From Ruminococcus flavefaciens (GTDB taxonomy: Bacteria; Bacillota; Clostridia; Oscillospirales; Ruminococcaceae), in the NCBI RefSeq assembly GCF_900108555.1, contig NZ_FNWV01000004.1, positions 62,001-126,000 of the forward strand: a stretch of DNA of 64,000 bases. Direction: 5' to 3'. The number at the start of each line of letters is the position of its first letter. Positions within the stretch are counted from its first letter, which is position 1. Made by a program: the position numbers and the translations under genes. This document shows, in pieces, positions 52,135-61,030 of the stretch. The notes under the pieces are model-generated. The model saw nothing but the letters and a program-made list of their open reading frames with translations. It was not told the DNA's origin and made no database searches.

Positions 52135-53337
52135 ATGAAAAAAGCATATGCGGTCATAGGAGCTAATTTCGGCGACGAGGGAAAAGGTCTGATGACAGAC
52201 TATTACTGCCGACTTGGAGACAAAGTGATAAACATAAGGAGCAACGGCGGCGCGCAGGCAGGACATACTGTATGCACATCTGACGGCAAAAGGCACGTCT
52301 TTTCACACATAGGTTCAGGCTGCTTTGCAGGTGCTGATACATATCTTTCCGAGTATTTTATCCTTAACCCTATGCTTTTTTCAAAGGAGGCAACCACACT
52401 CGGATACTGCATGGGAAATATCTTCATCGACAGCCGATGCATGGTAACTCTCCCCTGCGATATGCTCCTTAATCAGTTCGCAGAGACAGTCCGCGGCAAA
52501 AGCCGTCACGGCAGCTGCGGTGTGGGCATATTCGAGACAATAGTCAGAAACCGCGACAGCAGATACGCAATGCGATACAAAGATATGCTGAAAGCCGACA
52601 GGCAGGCGCTGACAGCTATGATAAGCACAATAAATATGAAGTACTGCCCTGAAAGAGCAGCAGAGCTGGGCATCACAGGCAAAGCTAAAAAGGAACTAAT
52701 GAATATATTGGCAAATGAAGTACTGACTGAAAACTATATCGACGACCTTTACGCTATGGCAAGGCTTTGCCGTGAAGCAGACGAGCAGATCATAGAGGAA
52801 TACGATACAGCCGTATTTGAGGGAGCACAGGGACTTATGCTGGATCAGGACAGAGATGATTATTTTCCTAATCTTACTCCCTCAAGCACAGGTATGAAGA
52901 ATATCCGTGCCATACTTGACAGGCTGGAAAAGCGTGATACCGAGGTATGCTACGTTACAAGGTCGTTCTTCACACGCCACGGTGCAGGCAGATTTGATAC
53001 GGAATCAACGGATATAGCAGCATTATTCAGACTTTACGACAATACCAACGCTCCCAACGAGTATCAGGGAAATTTCAGATACGGCTGGTTCGACCTTCCC
53101 GAATTCATGGCTTCACTGGCACTTGACAGAAAGTACATAGCTGAGAACGAAAAAATATCCATAGCCGTTACTCACCTTGATATGACAGATGATATGATAA
53201 TTTGTCCCACAGGAAGGCTTATGCCCGAAGATATCGCTTATATGGCTGTCGCAGATAAGCTGTATAAGGTAAGCGGTGAAACTGCCGACAACGTTATATG
53301 TCAGGAAATAATGGAGAAAGCCCTGTCACGCAGATGA
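52135..53337 (+). CDS. Divergent adenylosuccinate-synthetase-like protein
   Basis: 400 residues from the ATG at 52135 (GAGGTGA upstream; a GTG at 52126 is possible). The PurA P-loop is kept (GDEGKG, residues 13-18, Asp14), as is the general-base His44 (QAGHT) and FEGAQG near 228. Other parts diverge: the Arg-rich aspartate loop GRRRRTGW becomes GNFRYGW near 312-318, and GPFPTE becomes GRFDTE near 285-290. The GTP-dependent IMP-type reaction is thus possible but the amino-donor pocket differs, so a different second substrate is suspected. Unlike phage PurZ the catalytic Asp is retained. Last gene of the operon. A housekeeping purA should be elsewhere. Confidence 0.75.
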   Translation: MKKAYAVIGANFGDEGKGLMTDYYCRLGDKVINIRSNGGAQAGHTVCTSDGKRHVFSHIGSGCFAGADTYLSEYFILNPMLFSKEATTLGYCMGNIFIDSRCMVTLPCDMLLNQFAETVRGKSRHGSCGVGIFETIVRNRDSRYAMRYKDMLKADRQALTAMISTINMKYCPERAAELGITGKAKKELMNILANEVLTENYIDDLYAMARLCREADEQIIEEYDTAVFEGAQGLMLDQDRDDYFPNLTPSSTGMKNIRAILDRLEKRDTEVCYVTRSFFTRHGAGRFDTESTDIAALFRLYDNTNAPNEYQGNFRYGWFDLPEFMASLALDRKYIAENEKISIAVTHLDMTDDMIICPTGRLMPEDIAYMAVADKLYKVSGETADNVICQEIMEKALSRR

Positions 53338-53354
53338 ACTGCTATATCACAAAC

Positions 53355-53389
53355 AAAAGCCACAGTACATGAAGTACTGTGGCTTTTTT
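53355..53389. terminator. Bidirectional terminator after the PurA-like gene
   Basis: Fourteen-bp arms (AAAAGCCACAGTAC / GTACTGTGGCTTTT) and a 5-nt loop with T-rich ends both ways, between convergent genes. Confidence 0.9.
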
Positions 53390-53394
53390 ACATA

Positions 53395-54063
53395 TTACAA
53401 TGAAGAAGATCCGCCGCCGCTGCTTTCGCTTTTATGTTCCAAAAAGCTTGCCGCAGCCGTAACGATAAACATCAGGATACATAGTATCAATCCGAATTTG
53501 GCATCGATATCAACGTATTTTGCCATTTCATCAGGGATATCATAGTAGCCGGTGAATGACATTCTGAATATAAGCAGTGCTACAACAGAAACGCAGCTTA
53601 TGATAGCTGCAAGCTTGTTATTCTTCTTTACAAAGAGGAATACAGCTGTTGCGATGCCGCCTGCAAAAGCGACCATAAGGAATACATTTGGCTTAGGATC
53701 ACTGTCTGCGTTTTCTGCTACCTCGTCATCGTCTTTATCGATGCTGAACATAAGACGGAAGCCTGAGTAGCTTTCCTCTGCCTTTTCGCCCTGATAACTG
53801 CATGATACAGAAATGAAGGGCAGGAAAAATGCTACCAGTGCGATCAGAACGCATACCTTAGCGATAAGCGCACGGGGCAGTCCTGCTGTCTTTTCAAGAG
53901 CAGTATCTGCGAGACCGCCTGCCATATCCTTTACGGAAGATGCGTTGAAAGCAGGCTGTGATGATGCGGTCGGTGCAGGACCTCCTGCTTTTAAGCTGCC
54001 GCCGCATGACGAACAGGTCTCAGAACCGTCAGGTATCTGAGCTCCACAATGTTTACAAAACAT
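53395..54063 (-). CDS. Zinc-ribbon membrane protein
   Basis: 222 residues. An N-terminal zinc ribbon (CKHCGAQIPDGSETCSSCGG, four cysteines at 3, 6, 17, 20), a Pro/Ala/Ser linker, a short amphipathic part, and four hydrophobic segments (about 68-90, 130-150, 155-178, 195-215). Ends with a Ser/Gly-rich tail. Such proteins are common in Clostridia and of unknown role. A promoter lies upstream. Confidence 0.8.
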   Translation of the reverse strand: MFCKHCGAQIPDGSETCSSCGGSLKAGGPAPTASSQPAFNASSVKDMAGGLADTALEKTAGLPRALIAKVCVLIALVAFFLPFISVSCSYQGEKAEESYSGFRLMFSIDKDDDEVAENADSDPKPNVFLMVAFAGGIATAVFLFVKKNNKLAAIISCVSVVALLIFRMSFTGYYDIPDEMAKYVDIDAKFGLILCILMFIVTAAASFLEHKSESSGGGSSSL

Positions 54064-54096
54064 ACAAAATACCTCCTAAATAAATAATTATAATAC

Positions 54097-54126
54097 ATTT
54101 TACCATGCTTTTCACCTTCCTGTCAA
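54097..54126 (-). promoter_or_regulatory. Promoter of the zinc-ribbon gene
   Basis: Minus strand TTGACA, 18 bases, TAAAAT; predicted start about 54090. Confidence 0.7.
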
Positions 54127-54398
54127 GAAGTATACACAAAAAAATCTTATTTGCGCAAAAAATGATTGATAACAGCACAAAAAAGCAGTTATTATTTAAG
54201 CATATCCTACAAAAATATTCATTTCAGTCATTTTTTCAGAAGCCCTATCCGCAGTCTGATGTTTAAAGTCCCCTCGCTGCGTACCTGAGCCTCTTGAATT
54301 TATTAAACATTAATGGTACAATCAGTATATACAAGATAATAAAAACGCGGTTTTTCCGCTGAAATATGCATTTAAGGATTATTTAATATTTCCCGTGC
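54127..54398. other. Intergenic stretch without recognised genes
   Basis: AT-rich DNA between divergent units. Near 54260-54300 there is a more GC-rich segment. No ribosome site with a good frame, and no strong hairpin. Confidence 0.4.
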
Positions 54399-54404
54399 TA
54401 TGAT
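54399..54404 (+). promoter_or_regulatory. Possible extended -10 of the FtsX-type ABC operon
   Basis: TATGAT preceded by TGC, an extended -10, with no consensus -35 at the right spacing. A poor -35 fits a promoter that needs an activator, such as the response regulator of the same operon. Confidence 0.35.
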
Positions 54405-54430
54405 ATAGACACAGAAAGGGAGGGGTAAAT

Positions 54431-56800
54431 ATGTATCTGAGGATATTAAAAAAAGACCTTAAAAGAAAAAAGACCATGAACGTCATACTCCTGCTGTTCG
54501 TCATTCTTGCGACTATGTTCGCCGCAAGCAGTGTCAACAACATAATGTCAGTAATAAACGGTCTTGACAATTACTTTGAAAAAGCAAACCTGAGTGACCA
54601 CTTCATAATCAACGTCAACAACAACGGTGACGAGATAGCTGATATGATAGCACAGAAATCCTCGGTAAAGGATTTCCGCAGAGAGGATCAGCTTTTCTTT
54701 GACGACAAGGGCGTTACCCGAAACGGAAAAAAACTTATAGAACAGTCAAGCACTTTCCTTGCTCTTTCAATTGATAATGCTCAGATCAATTACTTCAACA
54801 GTGATAATGAGATCATTACAGAAGTAAAAGAAGGAACGGCTTACTTTACAAGCACTCTTGCAAGCAAGTCAAACCTTGAGATCGGTGACAAATTCGATGT
54901 AAAAATAGGCAATACACAGCTGACATTTTCATACGCAGGCATTGCAAAGGACGCTTTCCTCGGTTCGGAAATGATGGGCAATTCCCGTATACTTATGAAC
55001 AGCAGCGATTACGCAAAAATAGCCGCAGACGAAAAGGCTTCCGAAAACAATCAGGCGCAGATATTCTACATCAACGGCTTTGATAAGAAGGCACTTGCCT
55101 CAGACCTTTCAGACCTGCCAAACGTCCAATTCAATAAAGATCAGACTCTCGTCAGAACTTCATACATCATGAACAGTATCGTAGCAGGACTTCTTCTCAT
55201 AGTAAGTATCTGCCTGCTGATAGTCTCATTCGTAACTCTGAGATTTACCATAAGCTTCACCATAAATGAGGATTTCCGTGAAATAGGCGTAATGAAGGCT
55301 CTCGGACTGAGAAACAATTCCGTACGCGGTCTGTACCTTGTAAAATATTTCGGCATTGCAGTCATCGGTGCAGCTGTCGGTTTTGTGCTCAGTATACCTT
55401 TCGGAAATATGCTCCTTAAAAAGGTAAGCGAAAATATGGTCCTTGAAAACGGTAATCCCATGCTTGTAGGTATCATATGCAGCCTTATAGTTATCGCTGT
55501 GATACTTCTCTTCTGCTGGAGCTGTACAAAAAAGATAAAGAAGCTCTCACCTATCGATGCAGTAAGAAGCGGTCAGACAGGGGAAAGATTTAAGAAAAAG
55601 GGAGTGCTCCGCCTTGAAAAGTCAAAGCTCGGCACTACAGGCTTCCTTGCTGTAAACGATGTATTCAGCAGCCCCAAGCAGTTCTGCATAATGACATCTA
55701 TCTTCACGGTATGTCTGCTGCTTATAATGAGTCTTGCAAACACAGCAAATACTCTCGGAAGCAAAAAGCTTCTGCCTACATTGTGCGCTACTCAAAGTGA
55801 TGCATATATAACCGATACGGAAATGATATCAAGGCTCATGACAGGTGAGAGCACATACAGCGAGCTCGAAACCGAAATAGAAGATAAGCTTGCAGAAAAC
55901 AATATGCCAGGCAAAGTTCATTCAGAGGCTCTTCTCTTCCCACTGCTTGAAGCTAACGGCAAAAAAGCAACAGCTGCATTCATGTACTGCAAGGAAACAA
56001 AGGCATCGGATTACACATACTCTGAGGGATATGCTCCGAAATACGCAAATGAGATAGCTCTCACAAAACAGCTTGCCGACAAGGTAGACGCAGGCATCGG
56101 CGACAAGGTAAACATTACTCTTGAAGGCGAGACAAAGGAATATATCGTCTCGGCATTTTTCCAGAGCATGGTACAGCTGGGAGAAACGGGAAGATTTAAC
56201 GAAAATGCAGATATCCCCGAAAGTGCTTTCAAAAATGTAATGGGCTTCCAGATAGACTTTGACGACCACCCCGATAATGCAGAGACAGAAAACCGCATCG
56301 AAAAGATGAAGAGCGTATTCAACACGAAATATGTTGATGATACCGACGGATTTGTAAGTGCTTGTATCGGCAAAGATGTAACGGATACCTTAAACAGTGT
56401 AAAGCTTCTTGTCATCATAATAACTGCAATAATAATCATAATGATATCCGTACTTATGGAGCGTTCGCTCATCTCAAAGGAAAAGTCGGAGATAGCTCTT
56501 ATGAAGGCTATGGGCTTCAATACACGCTCTGTGATAACTCAGCACACTCTTAGATTTGTCATAGTTGCCGTTGCTGCTTCGGTGATTTCCGCTGTACTGA
56601 GCCTGCCTGTGACAAAGCTCTGCATCGACCCTGTGTTCAGCATAATGGGAGCATTGAACGGCGTGGATTACAACCTCAAGCCTGTTGAGATATACGCTGT
56701 ATATCCGCTGATAGTTATCATTTCCACAATAGCAGGAGCTTTCATAACAGCTCTTTACATGAAAACCATAAAAGCTTCGGATACTTCCGATATTGAATAA
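54431..56800 (+). CDS. FtsX-type ABC permease, two-domain
   Basis: 789 residues. A first segment at about 17-36, an extracellular domain at 40-250 (IGDKFDVKIGNTQLTFSYAGI near 155), three segments between 255 and 365, an intervening region, then a second FtsX unit with an extracellular domain and three more segments at 655-780 (EIALMKAMGF repeats the GVMKALGL of the first half). This MacB/BceB-like architecture occurs in exporters and in peptide-sensing modules. It is 16 nt upstream of its ATPase and followed by a two-component system. Confidence 0.85.
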   Translation: MYLRILKKDLKRKKTMNVILLLFVILATMFAASSVNNIMSVINGLDNYFEKANLSDHFIINVNNNGDEIADMIAQKSSVKDFRREDQLFFDDKGVTRNGKKLIEQSSTFLALSIDNAQINYFNSDNEIITEVKEGTAYFTSTLASKSNLEIGDKFDVKIGNTQLTFSYAGIAKDAFLGSEMMGNSRILMNSSDYAKIAADEKASENNQAQIFYINGFDKKALASDLSDLPNVQFNKDQTLVRTSYIMNSIVAGLLLIVSICLLIVSFVTLRFTISFTINEDFREIGVMKALGLRNNSVRGLYLVKYFGIAVIGAAVGFVLSIPFGNMLLKKVSENMVLENGNPMLVGIICSLIVIAVILLFCWSCTKKIKKLSPIDAVRSGQTGERFKKKGVLRLEKSKLGTTGFLAVNDVFSSPKQFCIMTSIFTVCLLLIMSLANTANTLGSKKLLPTLCATQSDAYITDTEMISRLMTGESTYSELETEIEDKLAENNMPGKVHSEALLFPLLEANGKKATAAFMYCKETKASDYTYSEGYAPKYANEIALTKQLADKVDAGIGDKVNITLEGETKEYIVSAFFQSMVQLGETGRFNENADIPESAFKNVMGFQIDFDDHPDNAETENRIEKMKSVFNTKYVDDTDGFVSACIGKDVTDTLNSVKLLVIIITAIIIIMISVLMERSLISKEKSEIALMKAMGFNTRSVITQHTLRFVIVAVAASVISAVLSLPVTKLCIDPVFSIMGALNGVDYNLKPVEIYAVYPLIVIISTIAGAFITALYMKTIKASDTSDIE

Positions 56801-56816
56801 AAAGGAGATATGAGTT

Positions 56817-57578
56817 ATGAATACAACTATTCTTGATGTAAAGGACCTTTGCAAAACATACATCATCAACAAAAGGCAGAACAATGTTCTGAGAAATGTC
56901 AGCTTCCATATTGATAAGGGGGAAATGGTAGCTGTCATGGGACCGTCGGGTTCAGGCAAGTCCACCCTGCTCTACACTGTGTCGGGCATGGATAAAATGA
57001 CCGCAGGAAGCGTAAATTTCTGCGGTAAGGACCTTGCCGAGATGAGCGAGAACGCTCTTGCTGAAATGCGCCTTGATGATATGGGATTTATCTTCCAGCA
57101 GATGTACATGATGAAAAATCTCTCTATCATCGACAATATTATCCTGCCTGCCGTAAAGTCCAAGAAGAACAAGGAGAACCGCAGGGATATCACAAAACGC
57201 GGCAAGGAGCTTATGCACAAGCTGGGCATAAGCGAGATCAGCGATAACGATATCAACGAAGTATCAGGCGGTCAGCTCCAGAGAGCCTGCATATGCCGCA
57301 GCATGATAAACGATCCCGATATGATATTCGCAGACGAGCCCACAGGAGCTCTCAACCGCACCGCCTCAGACGAGGTAATGAACGAGCTCACAAAGCTCAA
57401 CGATAACGGTACTACCGTAATGCTGGTAACTCACGATGCCAAGGTGGCAGCAAAGTGTTCAAGGGTACTTTTCATAGTTGACGGCAACATCAAGGGAGAG
57501 TATAATATAAACAGAGCACTCTCGCTTCACGACCGTGAACGCGGTCTCAATAACTGGCTTCAGGAAATGGGTTGGTAA
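56817..57578 (+). CDS. ABC transporter ATPase, MacB/LolD-like
   Basis: 253 residues. Walker A GPSGSGKST near residue 42, Q-loop FIFQQMYMM, signature VSGGQLQRACI near 156, Walker B MIFADEPTGAL near 177 with catalytic Glu. The D-loop after it reads GALNRT rather than the common GALD. Energises the permease upstream. It overlaps nothing and its stop is 1 nt before the response regulator start. Confidence 0.9.
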   Translation: MNTTILDVKDLCKTYIINKRQNNVLRNVSFHIDKGEMVAVMGPSGSGKSTLLYTVSGMDKMTAGSVNFCGKDLAEMSENALAEMRLDDMGFIFQQMYMMKNLSIIDNIILPAVKSKKNKENRRDITKRGKELMHKLGISEISDNDINEVSGGQLQRACICRSMINDPDMIFADEPTGALNRTASDEVMNELTKLNDNGTTVMLVTHDAKVAAKCSRVLFIVDGNIKGEYNINRALSLHDRERGLNNWLQEMGW

Positions 57579-57579
57579 A

Positions 57580-58245
57580 ATGGTAGATATACTTATCGTC
57601 GAAGATAATGCAGAGCTTTGCGGTCTGCTGTGCGACTTCCTCCGCAGTGAGGATTATACAGTGAGCACAGCTCATTCAGCCGAAAAAGCCTTGTCCCTGT
57701 TTGAAAAATACGGGGCAAGGCTTGTCCTGCTTGATATAATGCTCCCGGGAATGGACGGCTTTGCAGTATGCGAACGTATAAGAGAAAAGGATAATACTCC
57801 GATAATAATACTTACTGCAAGGACAGACAAGGAGGACAAGCTCAACGGCATACTCCTCGGTGCTGACGACTATATCGAAAAGCCGTACGATATAGATATC
57901 CTTATCGCCAAGATAAAGGGCATTTTCAGGCGCAGACTTGCTATCGACAAGCTCACTGACGGCGATATCACCCTCGACCTTGCGGAAGGTACTGTGGAAA
58001 AGGGCGGAGTTCCTATAAATATGACTGCAAAGGAGTTCGAGCTGCTTCATCTGCTCATTTCAAATAAGGGACAGACTCTGCACAAAGACTTCATCTTCAA
58101 CAGGATATGGGGCGCAGACAGCGAATCCGAACCTCAGACACTGACAGTACATATCAAATGGCTGAGACAAAAGATCGAAGAAGATCCCAAAGAGCCTAAA
58201 AAACTCCTTACCGTATGGGGCAAGGGCTACCGCTGGGAGGGGTAA
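57580..58245 (+). CDS. OmpR-family response regulator
   Basis: 221 residues from the ATG at 57580; a longer frame runs inside the ATPase gene. Receiver domain with Asp9, phosphoacceptor Asp52 (LLDIMLPGMDG), Thr79 and Lys101, then a winged-helix domain (TAKEFELLHLLI; NRIWGADSESEPQTLTVHI; VWGKGYRWEG). It presumably controls the ABC operon. The histidine kinase gene follows with a one-base gap. Confidence 0.92.
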   Translation: MVDILIVEDNAELCGLLCDFLRSEDYTVSTAHSAEKALSLFEKYGARLVLLDIMLPGMDGFAVCERIREKDNTPIIILTARTDKEDKLNGILLGADDYIEKPYDIDILIAKIKGIFRRRLAIDKLTDGDITLDLAEGTVEKGGVPINMTAKEFELLHLLISNKGQTLHKDFIFNRIWGADSESEPQTLTVHIKWLRQKIEEDPKEPKKLLTVWGKGYRWEG

Positions 58246-58246
58246 T

Positions 58247-59476
58247 ATGAAAAGCTTCGACAAGATAATAGCAGTTTTTATCGTGCTTATGGCTGCGTTT
58301 TTCCTGATAATGAATATGATACTGCTGAAACAGAATACATCTTCCGTGCCGCTTTACAAAGTCGAAGCTAACCGCATCGAACAGGAGCTTCTCAGCGGAA
58401 ATCAGATAAGTGCAGACGATTATCCGAATATAATCGGGATATATGAATTCAGCGGCGACAACAGCTTTTACGTCTCGGATAATGAGTACTTCATCAAGGA
58501 GATAAACAACAAGCTGTACCGTATCGAATACATCGACAAGCCCGAAAAAAACAACAGTATGCTCATAGCTGTCGATATAGTTCTGGCAGTTTTTACTCTG
58601 CTTATCCTTGCGCTGTTTTTGTACATAAGAAAAAGGATAGTGAAGCCCTTCAACGCCATAAGCAGTCTGCCCGAACAGCTTTCAAAGCGAAATCTCGTTA
58701 TGCCGCTTAAAGAACACAAAAGCAGATTTTTCGGCAAATTCATCTGGGGACTCGATATGCTTCGTGAGGAGCTTGAACACTCCCGACAGAAAAGCCTTGA
58801 ATACGCCAAGAATGAAAAGACATTCCTGCTTTCGCTGTCACATGATATAAAGACTCCCCTTGCAGCAATAAAGCTCTATTCAAAGGCACTTTCAAAGGGA
58901 ATATACTCCTCGCCCGAAAAACAGCTCGATGCGGCTGAAAGCATCAACGAAAAGGCAAACGAGATCGAAAAGATAGTGACCGAGCTTTCGGCTAATCTCA
59001 GCGGCGACTTCATGGATTTTGACGTTCACTGCTCTGAATTCTATCTGGCAGATGTAATAAACAAGATAGACAAGTACTACACCGATAAGCTTTCAGTCAT
59101 GGGGACTTCTTTCAGCATAGACCAATACAGCAACTGTATACTTCGCGGCGACGCTGACCGGCTTGAAGAGGTATTGCAGAATATTATCGAAAACGCAATG
59201 AAATACGGCGACGGCAGCAGCATCTCTGTCAGCTTCTCAGATGAAGAGGACTGCCGCCTTATTACCATTACAAATACGGGCTGTACTCTTCCCGATAAGG
59301 AACTGCCGCATATTTTCGACAGCTTCTGGCGCGGCTCGAATACAGGCTCGCAGCAGGGCAGCGGACTTGGATTGTACATATGCCGCAGACTCATGGAGAT
59401 CATGGGCGGCAGTATATACGCCGAGATATCCTCGGGCTGTATGAACATAACAGCCGTATGCCCAAAACAAACATGA
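58247..59476 (+). CDS. Sensor histidine kinase
   Basis: 409 residues. Two membrane segments (7-28 and 104-127) flank an extracellular loop of about 75 residues, longer than in intramembrane-sensing kinases of Bce modules. HAMP-like linker, H-box LSLSHDIKTPL (His199), N-box NIIENAMKYG near 310, G-boxes FWRGSNTGSQQGSGLGLYIC near 365. The cognate regulator and the ABC transporter are in the same operon, so a response to an envelope-acting agent is probable but the ligand is unknown. Confidence 0.9.
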   Translation: MKSFDKIIAVFIVLMAAFFLIMNMILLKQNTSSVPLYKVEANRIEQELLSGNQISADDYPNIIGIYEFSGDNSFYVSDNEYFIKEINNKLYRIEYIDKPEKNNSMLIAVDIVLAVFTLLILALFLYIRKRIVKPFNAISSLPEQLSKRNLVMPLKEHKSRFFGKFIWGLDMLREELEHSRQKSLEYAKNEKTFLLSLSHDIKTPLAAIKLYSKALSKGIYSSPEKQLDAAESINEKANEIEKIVTELSANLSGDFMDFDVHCSEFYLADVINKIDKYYTDKLSVMGTSFSIDQYSNCILRGDADRLEEVLQNIIENAMKYGDGSSISVSFSDEEDCRLITITNTGCTLPDKELPHIFDSFWRGSNTGSQQGSGLGLYICRRLMEIMGGSIYAEISSGCMNITAVCPKQT

Positions 59477-59490
59477 TATAGTTATATAGG

Positions 59491-59519
59491 AAAATCCCCG
59501 ACTTTAAGTCGGGGATTTT
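59491..59519. terminator. Bidirectional terminator
   Basis: Fourteen-bp stem AAAATCCCCGACTT / AAGTCGGGGATTTT with a tight loop, between the histidine kinase gene and the convergent gene at 59524. Confidence 0.9.
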
Positions 59520-59523
59520 GATA

Positions 59524-61017
59524 TCAGCTGTTATAATCAGAAAGGTTTTCTCCATATACAGCATAACCATTATCAACAAATGAATTTACTCTCCATTCAC
59601 CGCTGCTTGGATCAATAACACAATCCACTACTTCGCATCTATCATTGTTCTCGCCCATAACACCCGGAGCATATGCTCTGAAAGATGTTGATGTAATATC
59701 TTTGATGATTATAGGCTTATCAGCAGCTGTATATCCCATCCAGCCTGCCTGTGGAGAAGATGTATTCACATACATATTGCCCTTATAGAAAATAAAGTTC
59801 TTAAACGAAAGCAGATCTTCAAGCGCAACGCCTGTCTCGTCTATATGATCGCCATTTTTGTATGTGTCGCTTACTGCTACATAGTCATCGTTCAGATATT
59901 CCAACTCTTTTGCTGCCAGACTATCAGAGTAAGTTCTTCTTGCATAGTTTTCAACATCAGCTTTTGAATTGAGTTCAAGACCTTTTCCTGTTATACGTGC
60001 ATATGTTACATCTCTTACACCAGCCTCAAGATTAGGATCTTTAAGATTGAAAGTAATGGTCTCATTCATGTTTCTGTACTGTGGGAATCTGAACATGATC
60101 TGATAAAACGTATCATAATACTTTTCAATAAGGTCATGTGCTGTATTCTGGTATGAGATATATTCAGCGTCCTTTGAAGTATCAGCCTTTGAACCGCGTA
60201 CAAGACGTGAGATACCGCCGTTTCCAATAGATATCCATTCGTTGTTCTGATAATATCCGCCAAAGCTGTAGCTTGAACCATTATAGAAGCTGACAGTCTT
60301 GTGGCTTGAGCCGCCCATTTTCTCAACGCCGATCTTTACCGTACCTGTTTCATTTGTACCGCTGTAGCTGTATGTTCCGTCCTCGTTTATAACTACAGTA
60401 CCCTTTTCGGTTATACTTCCCGGTACGAAATTATACTGTGACTCCTGATACTTCCACTGACCTGCTAAAGCCTTTATTTCTTCATTTACGGAAGCAGCTC
60501 CGCCCGAAGCACCGCTGCCTGATTCACCTGTACCGTCAGCTTTACCTGTTGTCTTTGACAGTGAAGCAGTTGTAACCGTAGTTGTGATAGTTGAACCGTT
60601 TTTGTCTGTGGATATATGAGTTGTTCCCGATACCTGTGTTGTTGTAGCTGTAACAGCAGGTTCAATAACACCTGTATCTATTTTGCCGTTTTTGTCCTTG
60701 CGGAACATAGTCATGCTTCCGAGTACAACGCCTGCCACAAGGATAAGTGATGCTGCTGAGCAAAGCGGTGCGAGCCATGCAGGTCTGCGAACGCGCTCAA
60801 CGCCCTCAACCACATCGTTTTCGGTCATTGTAATATTATTATCTTTCTCTGTTCTGTCTTTTAATATTTCTTTCTTTTTCACCTTATATTTCTTTTCGCT
60901 CAAAGAAAGTATCTTGTTAAGCTGTTCCTCTGTGATCTCGGGGCATTTATTACTAAGTCTTTCCATAGAATCGTCCTCTGCATTTCCGAGTATATCGAAT
61001 ATATTTTTCTCTTTCAT
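59524..61017 (-). CDS. Sigma-factor partner, membrane protein with extracellular domain
   Basis: 497 residues. A cytoplasmic N-terminus of about 78 residues with a short helical start (NAEDDSMERLSNKCPEITEEQ), one membrane segment at about 80-105, a Thr/Ser/Gly-rich linker at 118-175, then an extracellular part of unrecognised fold with strands and Tyr/Gly. It is 13 nt after the ECF sigma gene, so an anti-sigma factor or a receptor is expected, though the N-terminus does not clearly match known zinc anti-sigma or RsgI domains. No function is claimed beyond this. Confidence 0.7.
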   Translation of the reverse strand: MKEKNIFDILGNAEDDSMERLSNKCPEITEEQLNKILSLSEKKYKVKKKEILKDRTEKDNNITMTENDVVEGVERVRRPAWLAPLCSAASLILVAGVVLGSMTMFRKDKNGKIDTGVIEPAVTATTTQVSGTTHISTDKNGSTITTTVTTASLSKTTGKADGTGESGSGASGGAASVNEEIKALAGQWKYQESQYNFVPGSITEKGTVVINEDGTYSYSGTNETGTVKIGVEKMGGSSHKTVSFYNGSSYSFGGYYQNNEWISIGNGGISRLVRGSKADTSKDAEYISYQNTAHDLIEKYYDTFYQIMFRFPQYRNMNETITFNLKDPNLEAGVRDVTYARITGKGLELNSKADVENYARRTYSDSLAAKELEYLNDDYVAVSDTYKNGDHIDETGVALEDLLSFKNFIFYKGNMYVNTSSPQAGWMGYTAADKPIIIKDITSTSFRAYAPGVMGENNDRCEVVDCVIDPSSGEWRVNSFVDNGYAVYGENLSDYNS

Positions 61018-61030
61018 TGCTGCTCCTCCT

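Noticed and set aside
52135-53337. Phage-type PurZ (2-aminoadenine pathway)
   Set aside because: The catalytic Asp of the PurA P-loop is retained, whereas PurZ has lost it; no other phage-type genes are near.
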